The notes beneath the pieces are model-generated. The model worked only from the letters and a program-made list of their open reading frames with translations, did no database searches and was not told the origin of the DNA. 64,000 nt of DNA from contig JAJXZJ010000035.1 in the NCBI GenBank assembly GCA_021780105.1, positions 1 through 64,000 of the forward strand, in the 5' to 3' direction. Positions 44,586 to 53,366 of the stretch are shown piece after piece. This DNA is from a bacterium (GTDB lineage Bacteria > Verrucomicrobiota > Verrucomicrobiia > Limisphaerales > J093). The position numbers and the translations under genes are program-made. How positions within the stretch are numbered: position 1 is the first letter of the stretch; each line of letters opens with the position of its first letter.

Positions 44586-46535
44586 CTATAAAAGCAGTCT
44601 CCTCGCTTCCACACCCGGCGTGCGGTGGTTGCTGGAACGAACGGTGAAACGCAGCCGGTCGAGATGATCCAGCAGCGGCACGGCGAACTTGCGGCTGACG
44701 CCGAGCGCGTCGCGAAATTCCATCGTCGTGAACGCCGGCGCGCGCCGGAAAAGCTTCAGCGCAACTTGCACTCCCGCCTCGACCGCGTCGCGGTGCATCC
44801 AAACCTTGTCGTCCAAGCGCACAACCACGCCGCGTTCGGCGAGCAGTTTCATCAACGCGGCGACGCGCGGCAGCGGCTCGCCGATTGCCGCAACCAGTTC
44901 CTCCAAACCCGGCGGCGTCCAGCCGGCTGCCTTAAATCTCACCTCGATCTGCCCGCTCAATTGCTGGTCGCGGTCGGCCACTTGCGGCTGCCAATTGGTC
45001 ACGGCCAGCAACTCGCCACGGCGCTGGATTTGGCCGGTTTCGATCAACTGCGCGGCTGCGAGCTCGAACACCGCCGCGTCGCATTTCAGCACGGCCAGCA
45101 GTGTGTCGCGGCCGGCGCCGGCGCGCTGCGGATTGGCGGTGTGGAACGTTTGCAGCTCCGCGAGCAACGCGGCGGCGGTCTGGTCGCGAATTTCGCGATG
45201 CACCCACGCCCCGCCGGCCGTCGGCAGCACGCGTCCCCCGGCGTGCAACTGTTCCAGTTGGGCGGCCAATTCGTCGGCGTGAAGGAGGCAGTGTCGCTCC
45301 AACTCGCCGGCGGTGACGGGCGTGGCGCTTTCCCGCACCATGAGTTCGCACCAGCGCGACGCATCGTCCATCGCGTCTCGTCGGGCGCGGAGCGCGTCAA
45401 TCGTCCATGGCTTGCGGCGATGCAAGCGGACGTTGCTGATGCCCAAAATCCGCCCGCCGCCGATGGTGGTCAGGCCGTCGCGCGCCGCGTCCGCCACATT
45501 CAGGCGAAGCACGAAACGTTCGCCAGGCGCCAACGGCAGCGGCTCCGCCAGCCGGAGCTGCACCATTTGGCGGTCGCCGGCGCACATTTCGGATTGTTCC
45601 AGCATCGCCACGCGTGCCGAGACCGCGGCGGTGCCGACGTGCAGCTGTGCTGCGACGTAATCCTCGACCTTGCCGGGCACCGTCGCTAGAAGGCGCAACT
45701 CCGCCTCGGCCATCGCCACCAGCGGCAGGGCGTCGGCTTCGCCGAGCACCATGCCGCGCCGGACGGCGAGGTGGTCCAGTTCCGGCAGGTTGAGCGCGAC
45801 ACATTCGCCGGCGCGTCCTTCGGCCGCGTCTTCGCCATACACCTGCATCCGCCGCACGCGGCCGGACAAGCCGGACGGCAGCAGCCGCAGGTGATCGCCA
45901 GTCCGCACACGCCCGCTGGTGGGAATGCCGGTGACGATCGTGCCGGCGCCACGAATCGTGAACACGTCTTCCACCCACAGGCGAAACCGGCCGGCACACG
46001 GGCGGTCTTCGCACCGGCCGACGACCTCGTTCAGCGCATCGAAGAAACCGTCGAAGCCCTCGCCGGTGACGTTGGACAGCGGGCAAATCGGCGCTCCGGC
46101 GAGGAAGGTGCCGGCGAGCAGGCGGCGCAAATCGCGGACGACAAACTCACGCCGCGCCGCGTCCACGAGGTCGATTTTCGTCAGCGCCACCACGCCGTGG
46201 CGCAGGCCCATCAGCGTCAAAATGTGCAGGTGTTCGTGCGTCTGCGGCATGATGCCATCGTCTGCGGCGACGACGAAAATCACCACGTCAATGCCGTGCG
46301 CGCCGGCCACCATGTTGCGGATGAAGTCCACGTGGCCTGGCACGTCCACGACACCGACGACGCGTTGGTCGGCCAGCCGGCACGGCGCGAAACCGAGGTC
46401 AATCGTCAGCCCGCGCTGTTTTTCCTCGGCCATCGTGTCGGTTTCGCAGCCGGTGAGGAGCTTGACCAGCGCGGTTTTCCCGTGGTCCACGTGCCCGGCG
46501 GTGCCGAGCATGACGTTGCGGCGCGGAGTGCTCAT
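44586..46535 (-). CDS. selB: selenocysteine-specific elongation factor SelB
   Basis: Delivers Sec-tRNA-Sec to UGA codons by binding the SECIS hairpin. The 649-residue protein starts with an EF-Tu-like GTPase (GTAGHVDHGKT at residues 11-21, DVPGHVDFIRNM, TKIDL), continues with beta-barrel domains II and III, and ends with tandem winged-helix domains (from about 400) that recognise the RNA hairpin in E. coli SelB. It overlaps selA by 4 bases (ATGA), so the two are translationally coupled. The winged-helix end is complete and should recognise the UGGC-loop hairpins described here, which is inference. Confidence 0.95.
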   Translation of the reverse strand: MSTPRRNVMLGTAGHVDHGKTALVKLLTGCETDTMAEEKQRGLTIDLGFAPCRLADQRVVGVVDVPGHVDFIRNMVAGAHGIDVVIFVVAADDGIMPQTHEHLHILTLMGLRHGVVALTKIDLVDAARREFVVRDLRRLLAGTFLAGAPICPLSNVTGEGFDGFFDALNEVVGRCEDRPCAGRFRLWVEDVFTIRGAGTIVTGIPTSGRVRTGDHLRLLPSGLSGRVRRMQVYGEDAAEGRAGECVALNLPELDHLAVRRGMVLGEADALPLVAMAEAELRLLATVPGKVEDYVAAQLHVGTAAVSARVAMLEQSEMCAGDRQMVQLRLAEPLPLAPGERFVLRLNVADAARDGLTTIGGGRILGISNVRLHRRKPWTIDALRARRDAMDDASRWCELMVRESATPVTAGELERHCLLHADELAAQLEQLHAGGRVLPTAGGAWVHREIRDQTAAALLAELQTFHTANPQRAGAGRDTLLAVLKCDAAVFELAAAQLIETGQIQRRGELLAVTNWQPQVADRDQQLSGQIEVRFKAAGWTPPGLEELVAAIGEPLPRVAALMKLLAERGVVVRLDDKVWMHRDAVEAGVQVALKLFRRAPAFTTMEFRDALGVSRKFAVPLLDHLDRLRFTVRSSNHRTPGVEARRLLL

Positions 46536-47932
46536 GCCGCGATCCGGCTCAGCGCGCTGGCGATCGCCGGCAGTTGTTCATCAGCCACCGTGCGGACATC
46601 GAGCAGCACGCGCTCGTGTTCGATGCGGCCAAAGACACAGGCCTCGTCCAGACGCAACCGCCGCGCCAGTTCCGCCGCGCTCATGCCGGGGACGACGACC
46701 GTGACGGCAACGCTCTCAATTGCCTCGGTGGGCAGCGAACCGCTGCCGAGGTAAGCCGCGCTGTCCACCAACGTCACCCTGACCTTCGGCGCTGCCGCGA
46801 CGATCGAACCGGCCAGCTTGTTCGCCCGGGCCTTCAGCGTCTCAGGCGGCGTGTCCAGCATCCGGTAAGTCGGGTGTTCGCGGCGCAGGCGTTCCGGATC
46901 GCGGAACAGCGGCAGCGTCCGTTCCAAGACCATCAGGCAGGTTTTGTCCACGCGGATGGCACGCATCAACGGGTGTTTCCGGAGCCGGTCAATGAGGGAT
47001 TTTCTGCCGACGATCACGCCCGACTGGCTTGCGCCGATGAGCTTGTCGCCGCTGAACAGGACGACATCGGCGCCGGCTTCAATGGATTCACGAACCGTCG
47101 GCTCGTGCGGCAGTCCGAACTGCTCCAAGCCCACCAGCGCGCCGGCACCAAGATCGTCCATCAGCAGGAGGCCGCGGCTGTGCGCCAGCTCCGCGAGCTG
47201 GCGCAAGGCAACTTCGCTCGTGAAGCCGATCACGCGGTAGTTGCTCGGATGCACGCGGAGAATCGCCGCGGTGTGTTCGCCGATCGCCCGCTGGTAATCC
47301 TTGAGATGGGTGCGGTTCGTGGCGCCGACCTCGACCAGCCGCGCGCCGCTCTGGGCCATGACTTCCGGCAGCCGGAACGAACCGCCGATTTCGATGAGCT
47401 GTCCGCGCGAAACGATGACTTCCCTCGGCGCCGCCAGCGCGGCGAGCACGAGCAGCGTGGCCGCGGCGTTGTTGTTCACGACCGTGGCCGCCTCCGCGCC
47501 GGTCAGTTCGGTCAGGATCGGTTCAAGGAGTTCGTCGCGCTCGACGCGTTCGCCGGTTTCGCGGTCCACGGCGAGCGTGCAATAGCCACTCAACTCGCCG
47601 CGCATCGAGTCCACGACGACACCGGGAAAAACGGCGCGGCCGAGACCGGTGTGCAGGATGACGCCCGTGGCGTTGATGGCTTCCCGCACCCGTGGCACCG
47701 TGGCCTCGCGCAACAGACCTGCCGCCGCCGTCAGGATGGTTTCGACCGCGGCGTCTTCAGCCCGACCATCCGCGAGGACGCGGCGGCGGGCTTGCGCGAC
47801 GGCCCGGCGCAGGCAGACCGTGACGAGCCCGGGCGGGTGCGATGCCAGCCAGCGTTCCACTTCGCGATGCTTCAGCAGCTCCGAGATGGAAGGAAGCTGC
47901 GGGAGCAACGCCTGTTTGTCGTCCGCCTGCAT
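46532..47932 (-). CDS. selA: L-seryl-tRNA(Sec) selenium transferase
   Basis: Converts Ser-tRNA-Sec to Sec-tRNA-Sec using selenophosphate. The 466-residue PLP enzyme shows the family blocks INATGVILHTGLGRA, VNNNAAATLL, SRGQLIEIGGSFRLPEVM and LMDDLGAGALV, and the PLP lysine K297 in FSGDKLIGASQ. I chose ATG 47932; the frame is open to 48130 but lacks family similarity there. selA heads the minus-strand sel genes and is divergent from candidate selenoprotein D across a 201-bp spacer that must hold both promoters. Confidence 0.95.
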   Translation of the reverse strand: MQADDKQALLPQLPSISELLKHREVERWLASHPPGLVTVCLRRAVAQARRRVLADGRAEDAAVETILTAAAGLLREATVPRVREAINATGVILHTGLGRAVFPGVVVDSMRGELSGYCTLAVDRETGERVERDELLEPILTELTGAEAATVVNNNAAATLLVLAALAAPREVIVSRGQLIEIGGSFRLPEVMAQSGARLVEVGATNRTHLKDYQRAIGEHTAAILRVHPSNYRVIGFTSEVALRQLAELAHSRGLLLMDDLGAGALVGLEQFGLPHEPTVRESIEAGADVVLFSGDKLIGASQSGVIVGRKSLIDRLRKHPLMRAIRVDKTCLMVLERTLPLFRDPERLRREHPTYRMLDTPPETLKARANKLAGSIVAAAPKVRVTLVDSAAYLGSGSLPTEAIESVAVTVVVPGMSAAELARRLRLDEACVFGRIEHERVLLDVRTVADEQLPAIASALSRIAA

Positions 47933-48133
47933 GGTTGCGCCTGTGGTTGAGCGCAGCATGAAGAACTCGCGGCAGCCGGTCAACTGCGCTCCGGCCGGCC
48001 GTCGGCACGCGGCGGCCCGACGCCTTTTGACAGCCGCCGGTTGCTGTTTTACGGTCTGGCAGCCAGAAACGAAACGATTGTCATGCGCGCTGCGTGTATC
48101 AACGCAAGCGCCACCGGGAAGCGAGGCCATGTC

Positions 48134-48469
48134 ATGAATGCCGAATTGCCGCCGATGGTGAAGTCGGGTGCCGAACCGGGCGCACCGTCAAATCCGCCAA
48201 CGAACCTGGGCCGCGTGGGCATGGCGCTTTCGTTCGTCGCGCCCGCGGTGTTTCTCGTTTTCCTGTTGCTGCGACCGGGCTGAGGTTCTGGCCTGGCAGT
48301 CCTTGGCGGACTGTGTCTATTCCTCGTCCCGCCGGTGGCGTTGATCGTAAGTCTGATTGCGGTCATTCGCGGGCCGGGCCGGCCCGCGGCCATCGTCGGG
48401 TTGGTCCTGGCCGTCTTGAGCCTGTTGTTCTTCTTCGCGCTTCCCGTGCTCGTGGCCCTGTGCCGATAG
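48134..48469 (+). CDS. candidate selenoprotein D: small membrane protein with in-frame UGA (Sec50)
   Basis: A 111-residue frame with a UGA at 48281-48283 (residue 50). Before it come a short polar N-terminus and a hydrophobic helix (VGMALSFVAPAVFLVFLLL). After it, in the same frame, G-S-G-L-A-V-L-G-G-L-C leads into two more clear membrane helices and a UAG stop. The hydrophobic periodicity continues across the UGA. The hairpin at 48296-48314 has the loop UUGGC, 19 nt after the UGA. The gene is divergent from selA. The nearest cysteine is C61, so a simple CxxU pair is not present. Alternatively the UGA is a nonsense mutation in a small membrane-protein gene, but the hairpin argues against that. 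Confidence 0.62.
48296..48314 (+). promoter_or_regulatory. SECIS-like hairpin of candidate selenoprotein D
   Basis: GCAGUCC and GGACUGU form a 7-bp stem (outermost pair G-U) around the loop UUGGC. The loop starts 19 nt after the UGA. The stem shares no sequence with the other three hairpins, while the UGGC loop is the same. Confidence 0.65.
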
Positions 48470-48497
48470 TTGAACGGCGGCAGCGCATCGGCCTGGC

Positions 48498-49280
48498 TCA
48501 GGCTGACGCCTGTCTGCGCGCCGCCAGGATCGCGGCGCCGAGGGCGCCGGTGAACTGCGGCTGAGGCGCGACGCGGACCGGTTGCTCCAGTGCGGCTTCC
48601 AGCGCGCGGAGCATCCCCGCCTGAAGCGCCACGCCGCCGGTGAAGCAGACCGGCGGCGCCACATGGCGCCCGGCCAGCGCGGCCACGCGGAGGGCGATGG
48701 CGTTTTGCACGCCGGCGGCGACGTCCGCCGGCAGCACGCCTTCCGCCAGCAGGCCGATGATCTCGGTTTCCGCAAACACCACGCAGGTGCTGCTGATCGC
48801 GGCCGGTGCGTGGCTGTGACGGCTGAGTTCGCCGAGCGTGGGCAGGTCCACGCCAAGCAGCGCGGCGACGACTTCCAGAAACCGGCCGGTGCCGGCGGCG
48901 CAGCGGTCGTTCATGGCGAAATCACGCACGTTCCCGCCGTCTTCGAGAAAGATGGCCTTGCTGTCCTGGCCGCCGATTTCGAGGATGGTCCGGGCCTCCG
49001 GGACAAGCTGGTGGACGCCGCGCGCGTGGCAGGTGATCTCCGTGATCGTCGTGTCGGCGAACCGCACGTTGTTGCGCCCGTAACCGGTGGCCACCACGGC
49101 GCCGACGCGTGCCGGCGGCAACGCGGCCTGCCGCAGTGCTTGTGCAAACACCTCGTCGGCAAGGCGCGCCTGCTCCACGCCCTGGTCCGTGACGGTCGCG
49201 GCCAGCATCTGCGCGGTGTCGGCGTCGAACAACACCGCCTTGATCGAGCGCGAACCCGCGTCTATGCCGGCGGCAATCAT
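48498..49280 (-). CDS. 2-hydroxyacyl-CoA dehydratase-type activase (ASKHA ATPase)
   Basis: ATP-driven electron-donating activator with a 4Fe-4S cluster at the dimer interface. The 260-residue protein has the ASKHA phosphate-binding motifs IDAGSRSIKAVLFD and ILEIGGQDSKAIFL, the cluster-binding cysteines in DRCAAGTGRFLE and ISSTCVVFAE, and the FTGGVALQ adenosine motif. Start ATG 49280 overlaps the stop of the upstream partner (ATGA). It is 28 bp convergent with candidate selenoprotein D. The pairing is like E. coli YjiL with YjiM. Confidence 0.9.
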   Translation of the reverse strand: MIAAGIDAGSRSIKAVLFDADTAQMLAATVTDQGVEQARLADEVFAQALRQAALPPARVGAVVATGYGRNNVRFADTTITEITCHARGVHQLVPEARTILEIGGQDSKAIFLEDGGNVRDFAMNDRCAAGTGRFLEVVAALLGVDLPTLGELSRHSHAPAAISSTCVVFAETEIIGLLAEGVLPADVAAGVQNAIALRVAALAGRHVAPPVCFTGGVALQAGMLRALEAALEQPVRVAPQPQFTGALGAAILAARRQASA

Positions 49281-50485
49281 CGGGCCTTTCGGGCGCGGAC
49301 CATTTCCACGAGTGCCTCGACGCGGGCGCGGATGCGCGCCGAGTCCGCCGGTGAATAGTCGGTCGTGATTTTGAGGTATGGCAGGCGGAGTTCTTCCTCC
49401 GCCAGCCGGCGAACGTGGCAGGACTCGATGTCGTAAGTCAGGCACGCCTGCCAGACGAGCTCAATGAGGCAGTGCGGGCGGAACTTCGCCGCCAGTTCGC
49501 GCAACGTCTCCAGCCGCCGGCGATTGACCGTCAGCACCGAGCACGGCAGGTGGTAATATTTGCGGGCGATGGCGCGCAACGGATCGGGATCGTTTGCGTC
49601 CACGTCCTCGAGAATCGGTTTGAGGCCCGTGCAGTTTTCCATGGCGACGACGACCGCGCCGCTGCCCTCGATCAACTCCAGCACGCGTTCGGCGCCGTGG
49701 ACGAGCGGCACGCCGGTGAGCAGCGCGCGGATGGGTGGGTCCGCGCCGGCATTGGCTTTCGGCGATCCGGGCGCGGCGTCGCCGTCGTGGAACGATTTCA
49801 GCGCCGTCTCGTATTGCTGGAGATCGGCCTCGATGCCGGAGATGATGCTCTTGAACTCGATGAGTTGCCGGCCGGTCAGCGGCGGCAGGTCTTGCGTCAT
49901 CAGGTTGGCCAGATCGCGCCGCAAACCGCGCTCCCGGTTCATGAGCCGGATGGCGTCGCGCAACTTGTCATCCGTGATCGTGACGCCGAAGCGGTGCTCC
50001 AGATGTTCCTTGAGTTTGCGGACCTCGCCGCACCAGTGCGCGAAGGCATCGGCGTCGTCCGCCTTGGACGGCAGTTCGAGCACGTGCATCGGCTGCGTCG
50101 CCGCCATCAGTTCGAACATCTTCGTTTTTCCGTCGCAGGTCGTTTCGGCGACGACGAGATCGGCCCATTTCAGGAAAGGATTTTTGCCGGTGACGTGGTA
50201 GCCGAAGGTGGACTTGATCAGCGGGCAAAGGTTGGCGGGAAGCGTCTTTTCCGCGGCCGGGATGGTCGCCGCGGAACCGCCGCACAGACAAACCGGCACC
50301 GCGCCGGCGGCAAGGATGATTTCGCGCGGCGTGAATTCGCACAGGATGCCAACGACCGGACGTCCCTGCGTCTTCGCCGCCTCGGCGAAATCGTAACAGT
50401 GGTCCATCATGTCGGCGAACCACGCCAGCGCGGCGGACACACCGACTTGGGCGGACGAGGTGGTCGGGGACGTAATTGAACTCAT
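49277..50485 (-). CDS. double-cubane-type anaerobic reductase (HgdB/YjiM family)
   Basis: A 402-residue single-subunit member of the 2-hydroxyacyl-CoA dehydratase beta/double-cubane reductase family. Cysteines that could ligate clusters lie in GILCEFTPREI, VPVCLCGG, NLCPLIKSTFGY, ETTCDGKTKMFE, ENCTGL and CLIELVWQAC. The TFGY and CDGKTKM segments are hallmarks of the YjiM group. It is partnered with an activase by a 4-base overlap, and no second dehydratase subunit is present, so an ATP-dependent low-potential reduction of an unknown small substrate is more likely than 2-hydroxyacyl-CoA dehydration. Its position next to the selenium genes may or may not be functional. Confidence 0.85.
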   Translation of the reverse strand: MSSITSPTTSSAQVGVSAALAWFADMMDHCYDFAEAAKTQGRPVVGILCEFTPREIILAAGAVPVCLCGGSAATIPAAEKTLPANLCPLIKSTFGYHVTGKNPFLKWADLVVAETTCDGKTKMFELMAATQPMHVLELPSKADDADAFAHWCGEVRKLKEHLEHRFGVTITDDKLRDAIRLMNRERGLRRDLANLMTQDLPPLTGRQLIEFKSIISGIEADLQQYETALKSFHDGDAAPGSPKANAGADPPIRALLTGVPLVHGAERVLELIEGSGAVVVAMENCTGLKPILEDVDANDPDPLRAIARKYYHLPCSVLTVNRRRLETLRELAAKFRPHCLIELVWQACLTYDIESCHVRRLAEEELRLPYLKITTDYSPADSARIRARVEALVEMVRARKAR

Positions 50486-50650
50486 GGGCGCATCGTGCCT
50501 CGCGCCAGGCGCATGGCCGATCACAGGTGACACGCCCGGTTGCCCGACCCTGTTACGAAGCGGGTGACGTGGCAAGCGGCAAACGCCGATCGGTGCCGCC
50601 ACACGGCGGGCTGGCAACACCAAGGTAAAGTCTGTCTTGCGTTTTGCCGT

Positions 50651-52300
50651 TTATTTCTTCGGCCCGGTGGTCAGCACCAGCACCCAGTCGTCGTCGCCGG
50701 CCGAATTCTTGCCCGGCGGGGTGAAGTGGTGGGCAGCTTGGTTTAGAACCGGTTTGGAATCGGCCGCCGCGTATTTCCCGCTCGTCGGGTCAAACCATTC
50801 TGTTGTGACCGGTGCAGCAAACCCGGACAGATCGATATCGACGCCATTCTGATCAGGAAGGTAGGCGACAGCCAGGTCGCCGCGCGCCGTGTGTGCCAGG
50901 ACGGAGCGGTGCAGGTATTCGGTGGGCGGGTTTCGAATCCACTCGGGCACCGGTGCGAGCCGCCACCATTCAATGCTCGCGAGGAAATCATGCAGGCAGG
51001 TCATTTGTCGGGAGCTGGGGAGGGCCATCGCCTTTCGCCAGAAACCGGCCTTCGCCGGCTCGGTTTCCTACTGGTAGAGGTCGGTGCCGTAAGTGTAGCC
51101 CTTGGTGCCGGAGAGCCAGGAACGCCAGCCGAGGGAGCGCGCGCCGAGCGCGTTGAAGGCGGTCTGGCCCTCCGTGTCATACATCGCCTCGAGGTTGATG
51201 ACCGGCTTGGGCGGTTCGCGGCGATAAAGGTGCAGGTTCCATGCGTTGGCTTGCCGGGCGCACAGTTCGCGGTTGCCGCCATTGTGGCCGGTCTGATCGC
51301 CGGCAAAATCGAGATAGGATTGATCGAAATAGGCCTCGGCGATCGTGTTCACCGGCTTACCGGTCGTCGTTCCCGGATGCTCGGTGATGAGATGAACGTG
51401 GGTCGCATCGCGAATGGCTTCGCCCACGGCGTTGCCCAGCTCGCGGTAGCCGCTGTCGAAGCTGGGCGAAAAGGCGATGAAGTTCCCGTAGAGCCGGGCC
51501 ACGATTTGCCGGGCAAACAGACACGCGTCCGCGGCAGCGGGATAACGCGTGGTCGGCTCCATCACGCCCACCATGAGGACGAACAGGCCGCGCTCATTGG
51601 CCTCTTGGACCTTGCGCTCATAGGTCTGCCAAAAGGCGGGGTTTGGCTGGCCGATGTCCTCTCCAAGGAAAGGCAGGTTTCCGGTCGCGTCGCGCTTGCC
51701 CGCCCACCACGGCGCGGGACCGATTTGAATGACGGTGAAGTGCTTGCTGACCCGGTCCGCCAGATACGTTTCCCAATCGGCCTCCGTGGATTTCATCGGC
51801 CCGACCCAGGCCGTGTCGCCCATCCACAGGAACGGCGTGCCATCGGCATGGCAGAGATAACGCCGGTTGTCACTGAGCCGGAGAAAACCGTGACGGTAGA
51901 GCGGATTGTCGCCCCGGTAAGGCGTCACATTGACGGTGCCGGTCTGCGCGTGGAGTCCGGTATTGGCCGGATCAGAACACTCCGTGCGCCAGTGCCAGAG
52001 ACCGGGCGTCGGAAACGCGCAGCGGATGCGGAACGTGTCGCCGCCATCCCAAAATCCATAAGCGTGCTGGACCTGGCCGGCGGGCCCGGTGCAGGTCACG
52101 CGCAATGTCACGTCGCGGCAGGGATTCCTATAGGCTTTGGAGCTGTGCAAGGCGGTTTCCCAGCGGGTCCAGGACTGCGCTTGGCTGCAGGTCGCTGCCG
52201 GTTCTCCAGCAATGGCACTCACAAGGATGAGCACGGCGGCAAGCAGAACAAGGAGACTCCGTTCGGCGAGGCGGTTCCTGGATTCGAGAGCAGGCTGCAT
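50651..52300 (-). pseudogene. DUF4038-type glycoside hydrolase, frame interrupted by an in-frame UAG
   Basis: One frame of 549 codons is interrupted only by UAG at residue 411 (51068-51070). The first part (51068-52300) has a signal peptide, a DUF5060-like beta domain and a DUF4038 barrel (DGTPFLWMGDTAWVGP; RPNPAFW-type strands; VINLEAMYD). Beyond the UAG the frame continues FWRKAMALPSSRQM, WWRLAPVPEWI and a collagen-binding-like C-terminal domain (VTTEWFDPTSGKY... DDDWVLVLTT), which is the normal end of this family. A 10-bp stem with one bulge (51041-51067) follows the UAG immediately. Either a nonsense mutation truncates the gene, or the codon is read through. It is the last gene of a four-gene glycan-related run, 14 bp after the GH-A gene. 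Confidence 0.75.
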
Positions 52301-52314
52301 TGAACCAAGAATGG

Positions 52315-53337
52315 TTAAGGTGTTTTACGCCCGCCAGCGCATTCGATCGCGGCCTGTTGCACGACACGTTGTTCGACAGCATCCAGTTGGTCGAAGAGTC
52401 GCCTCTTCCGCAGGTCGAAGCTCCGGCGGGGCTGTTTGTCTGCGGTATCCCCCTGCTGGCCGTTGTGAAAGCACCAGCCGGCCGCGCCGCCGGCGATGGC
52501 TCCGCGCAGGTCGTTCAGAAAGTCTTCCGTCTGCGGTTCCCAGCGGGTGTAGCCGCGGCGGAACGGTTCCTGGTAAAGGATGGGGGCCGTGCGCCCCAGT
52601 TTCTGCATGGCCGATCGCAGCATCCACGTTTGGGCCTCGGTTTCGCGCGGCGATGGAGCGGTGCGCGGCCGGTGAGGGGCGAGAAAATCCAGGCCGACGG
52701 TCAACAAGGCCTCGCGCACCTCGTCCGGCGTCAAATCATGTCCGCCAAACGAAGCGGTCACCCGCCGCGCGGGATCGCGCCGACGCACCAGATCGCGCAG
52801 TCGCGTCAACTCGGCGTCGCTGACGAAGCGCGCGTCCCGCACGTCGTGCTCGTTAGCCAAATCGAGGAACCAATTGCAGTGAGTCTGGAGCGCGGCAAGC
52901 AACGTTTCCACCGCCTGCTGATGGGCGGCGAAGCTCCGCAAGGTTTCCCCGCGCGTCAGCGTCACATCCACCACGAGTCCACGCCGGTCGCATTCCGCCA
53001 CCAGCCACTTGAGTCTCCCCAGGAACGGTTCGCGCGCCGTCCCGTTGGTCCCGACGGCGGAGATGTCTCCGCCAAAAGCGTTCCAAGTGGCCCAAACCCG
53101 CAGCCAGTTGAAGCCGAGGCGTTGCGCGTCATCAAGGTCTTTCCGAACCGCATCATGGTGAGCGCCCAGCGCGCCGTAGTAGCTGAAGCCAAGCAGGAAC
53201 TCGGGCTGGCCATTCAGCGTGAATTCCCCACCACGAACGCCGAGCCGCGTGGGACGGGCAGGTGTGGGGCCGGCGGCGCGCACGACCATTTCGGCGGCAC
53301 AGAGGATCACCGCGACCAGGATTTGCTTGATTCTCAT
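52315..53337 (-). CDS. secreted clan GH-A glycoside hydrolase-like protein
   Basis: A 340-residue protein with a signal peptide (MRIKQILVAVILCAAEMVVRAAG) and a TIM barrel of clan GH-A. The acid/base glutamate follows Asn in DLANEHD at the end of strand 4, and the candidate nucleophile lies in ILYQEPFRRGY. The N-terminal GQPEFLLGFSYYGAL and GFNWLRVWATWNAFGGD strands are typical of GH5-like mannanases and glucanases. It lies in tandem with three more secreted sugar-related genes on the same strand, suggesting a small polysaccharide-utilisation locus without transport genes. The exact family is not certain. Confidence 0.78.
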   Translation of the reverse strand: MRIKQILVAVILCAAEMVVRAAGPTPARPTRLGVRGGEFTLNGQPEFLLGFSYYGALGAHHDAVRKDLDDAQRLGFNWLRVWATWNAFGGDISAVGTNGTAREPFLGRLKWLVAECDRRGLVVDVTLTRGETLRSFAAHQQAVETLLAALQTHCNWFLDLANEHDVRDARFVSDAELTRLRDLVRRRDPARRVTASFGGHDLTPDEVREALLTVGLDFLAPHRPRTAPSPRETEAQTWMLRSAMQKLGRTAPILYQEPFRRGYTRWEPQTEDFLNDLRGAIAGGAAGWCFHNGQQGDTADKQPRRSFDLRKRRLFDQLDAVEQRVVQQAAIECAGGRKTP

Positions 53338-53366
53338 GTTGAATGCGGAGGCTGCTTTCGATTGGT

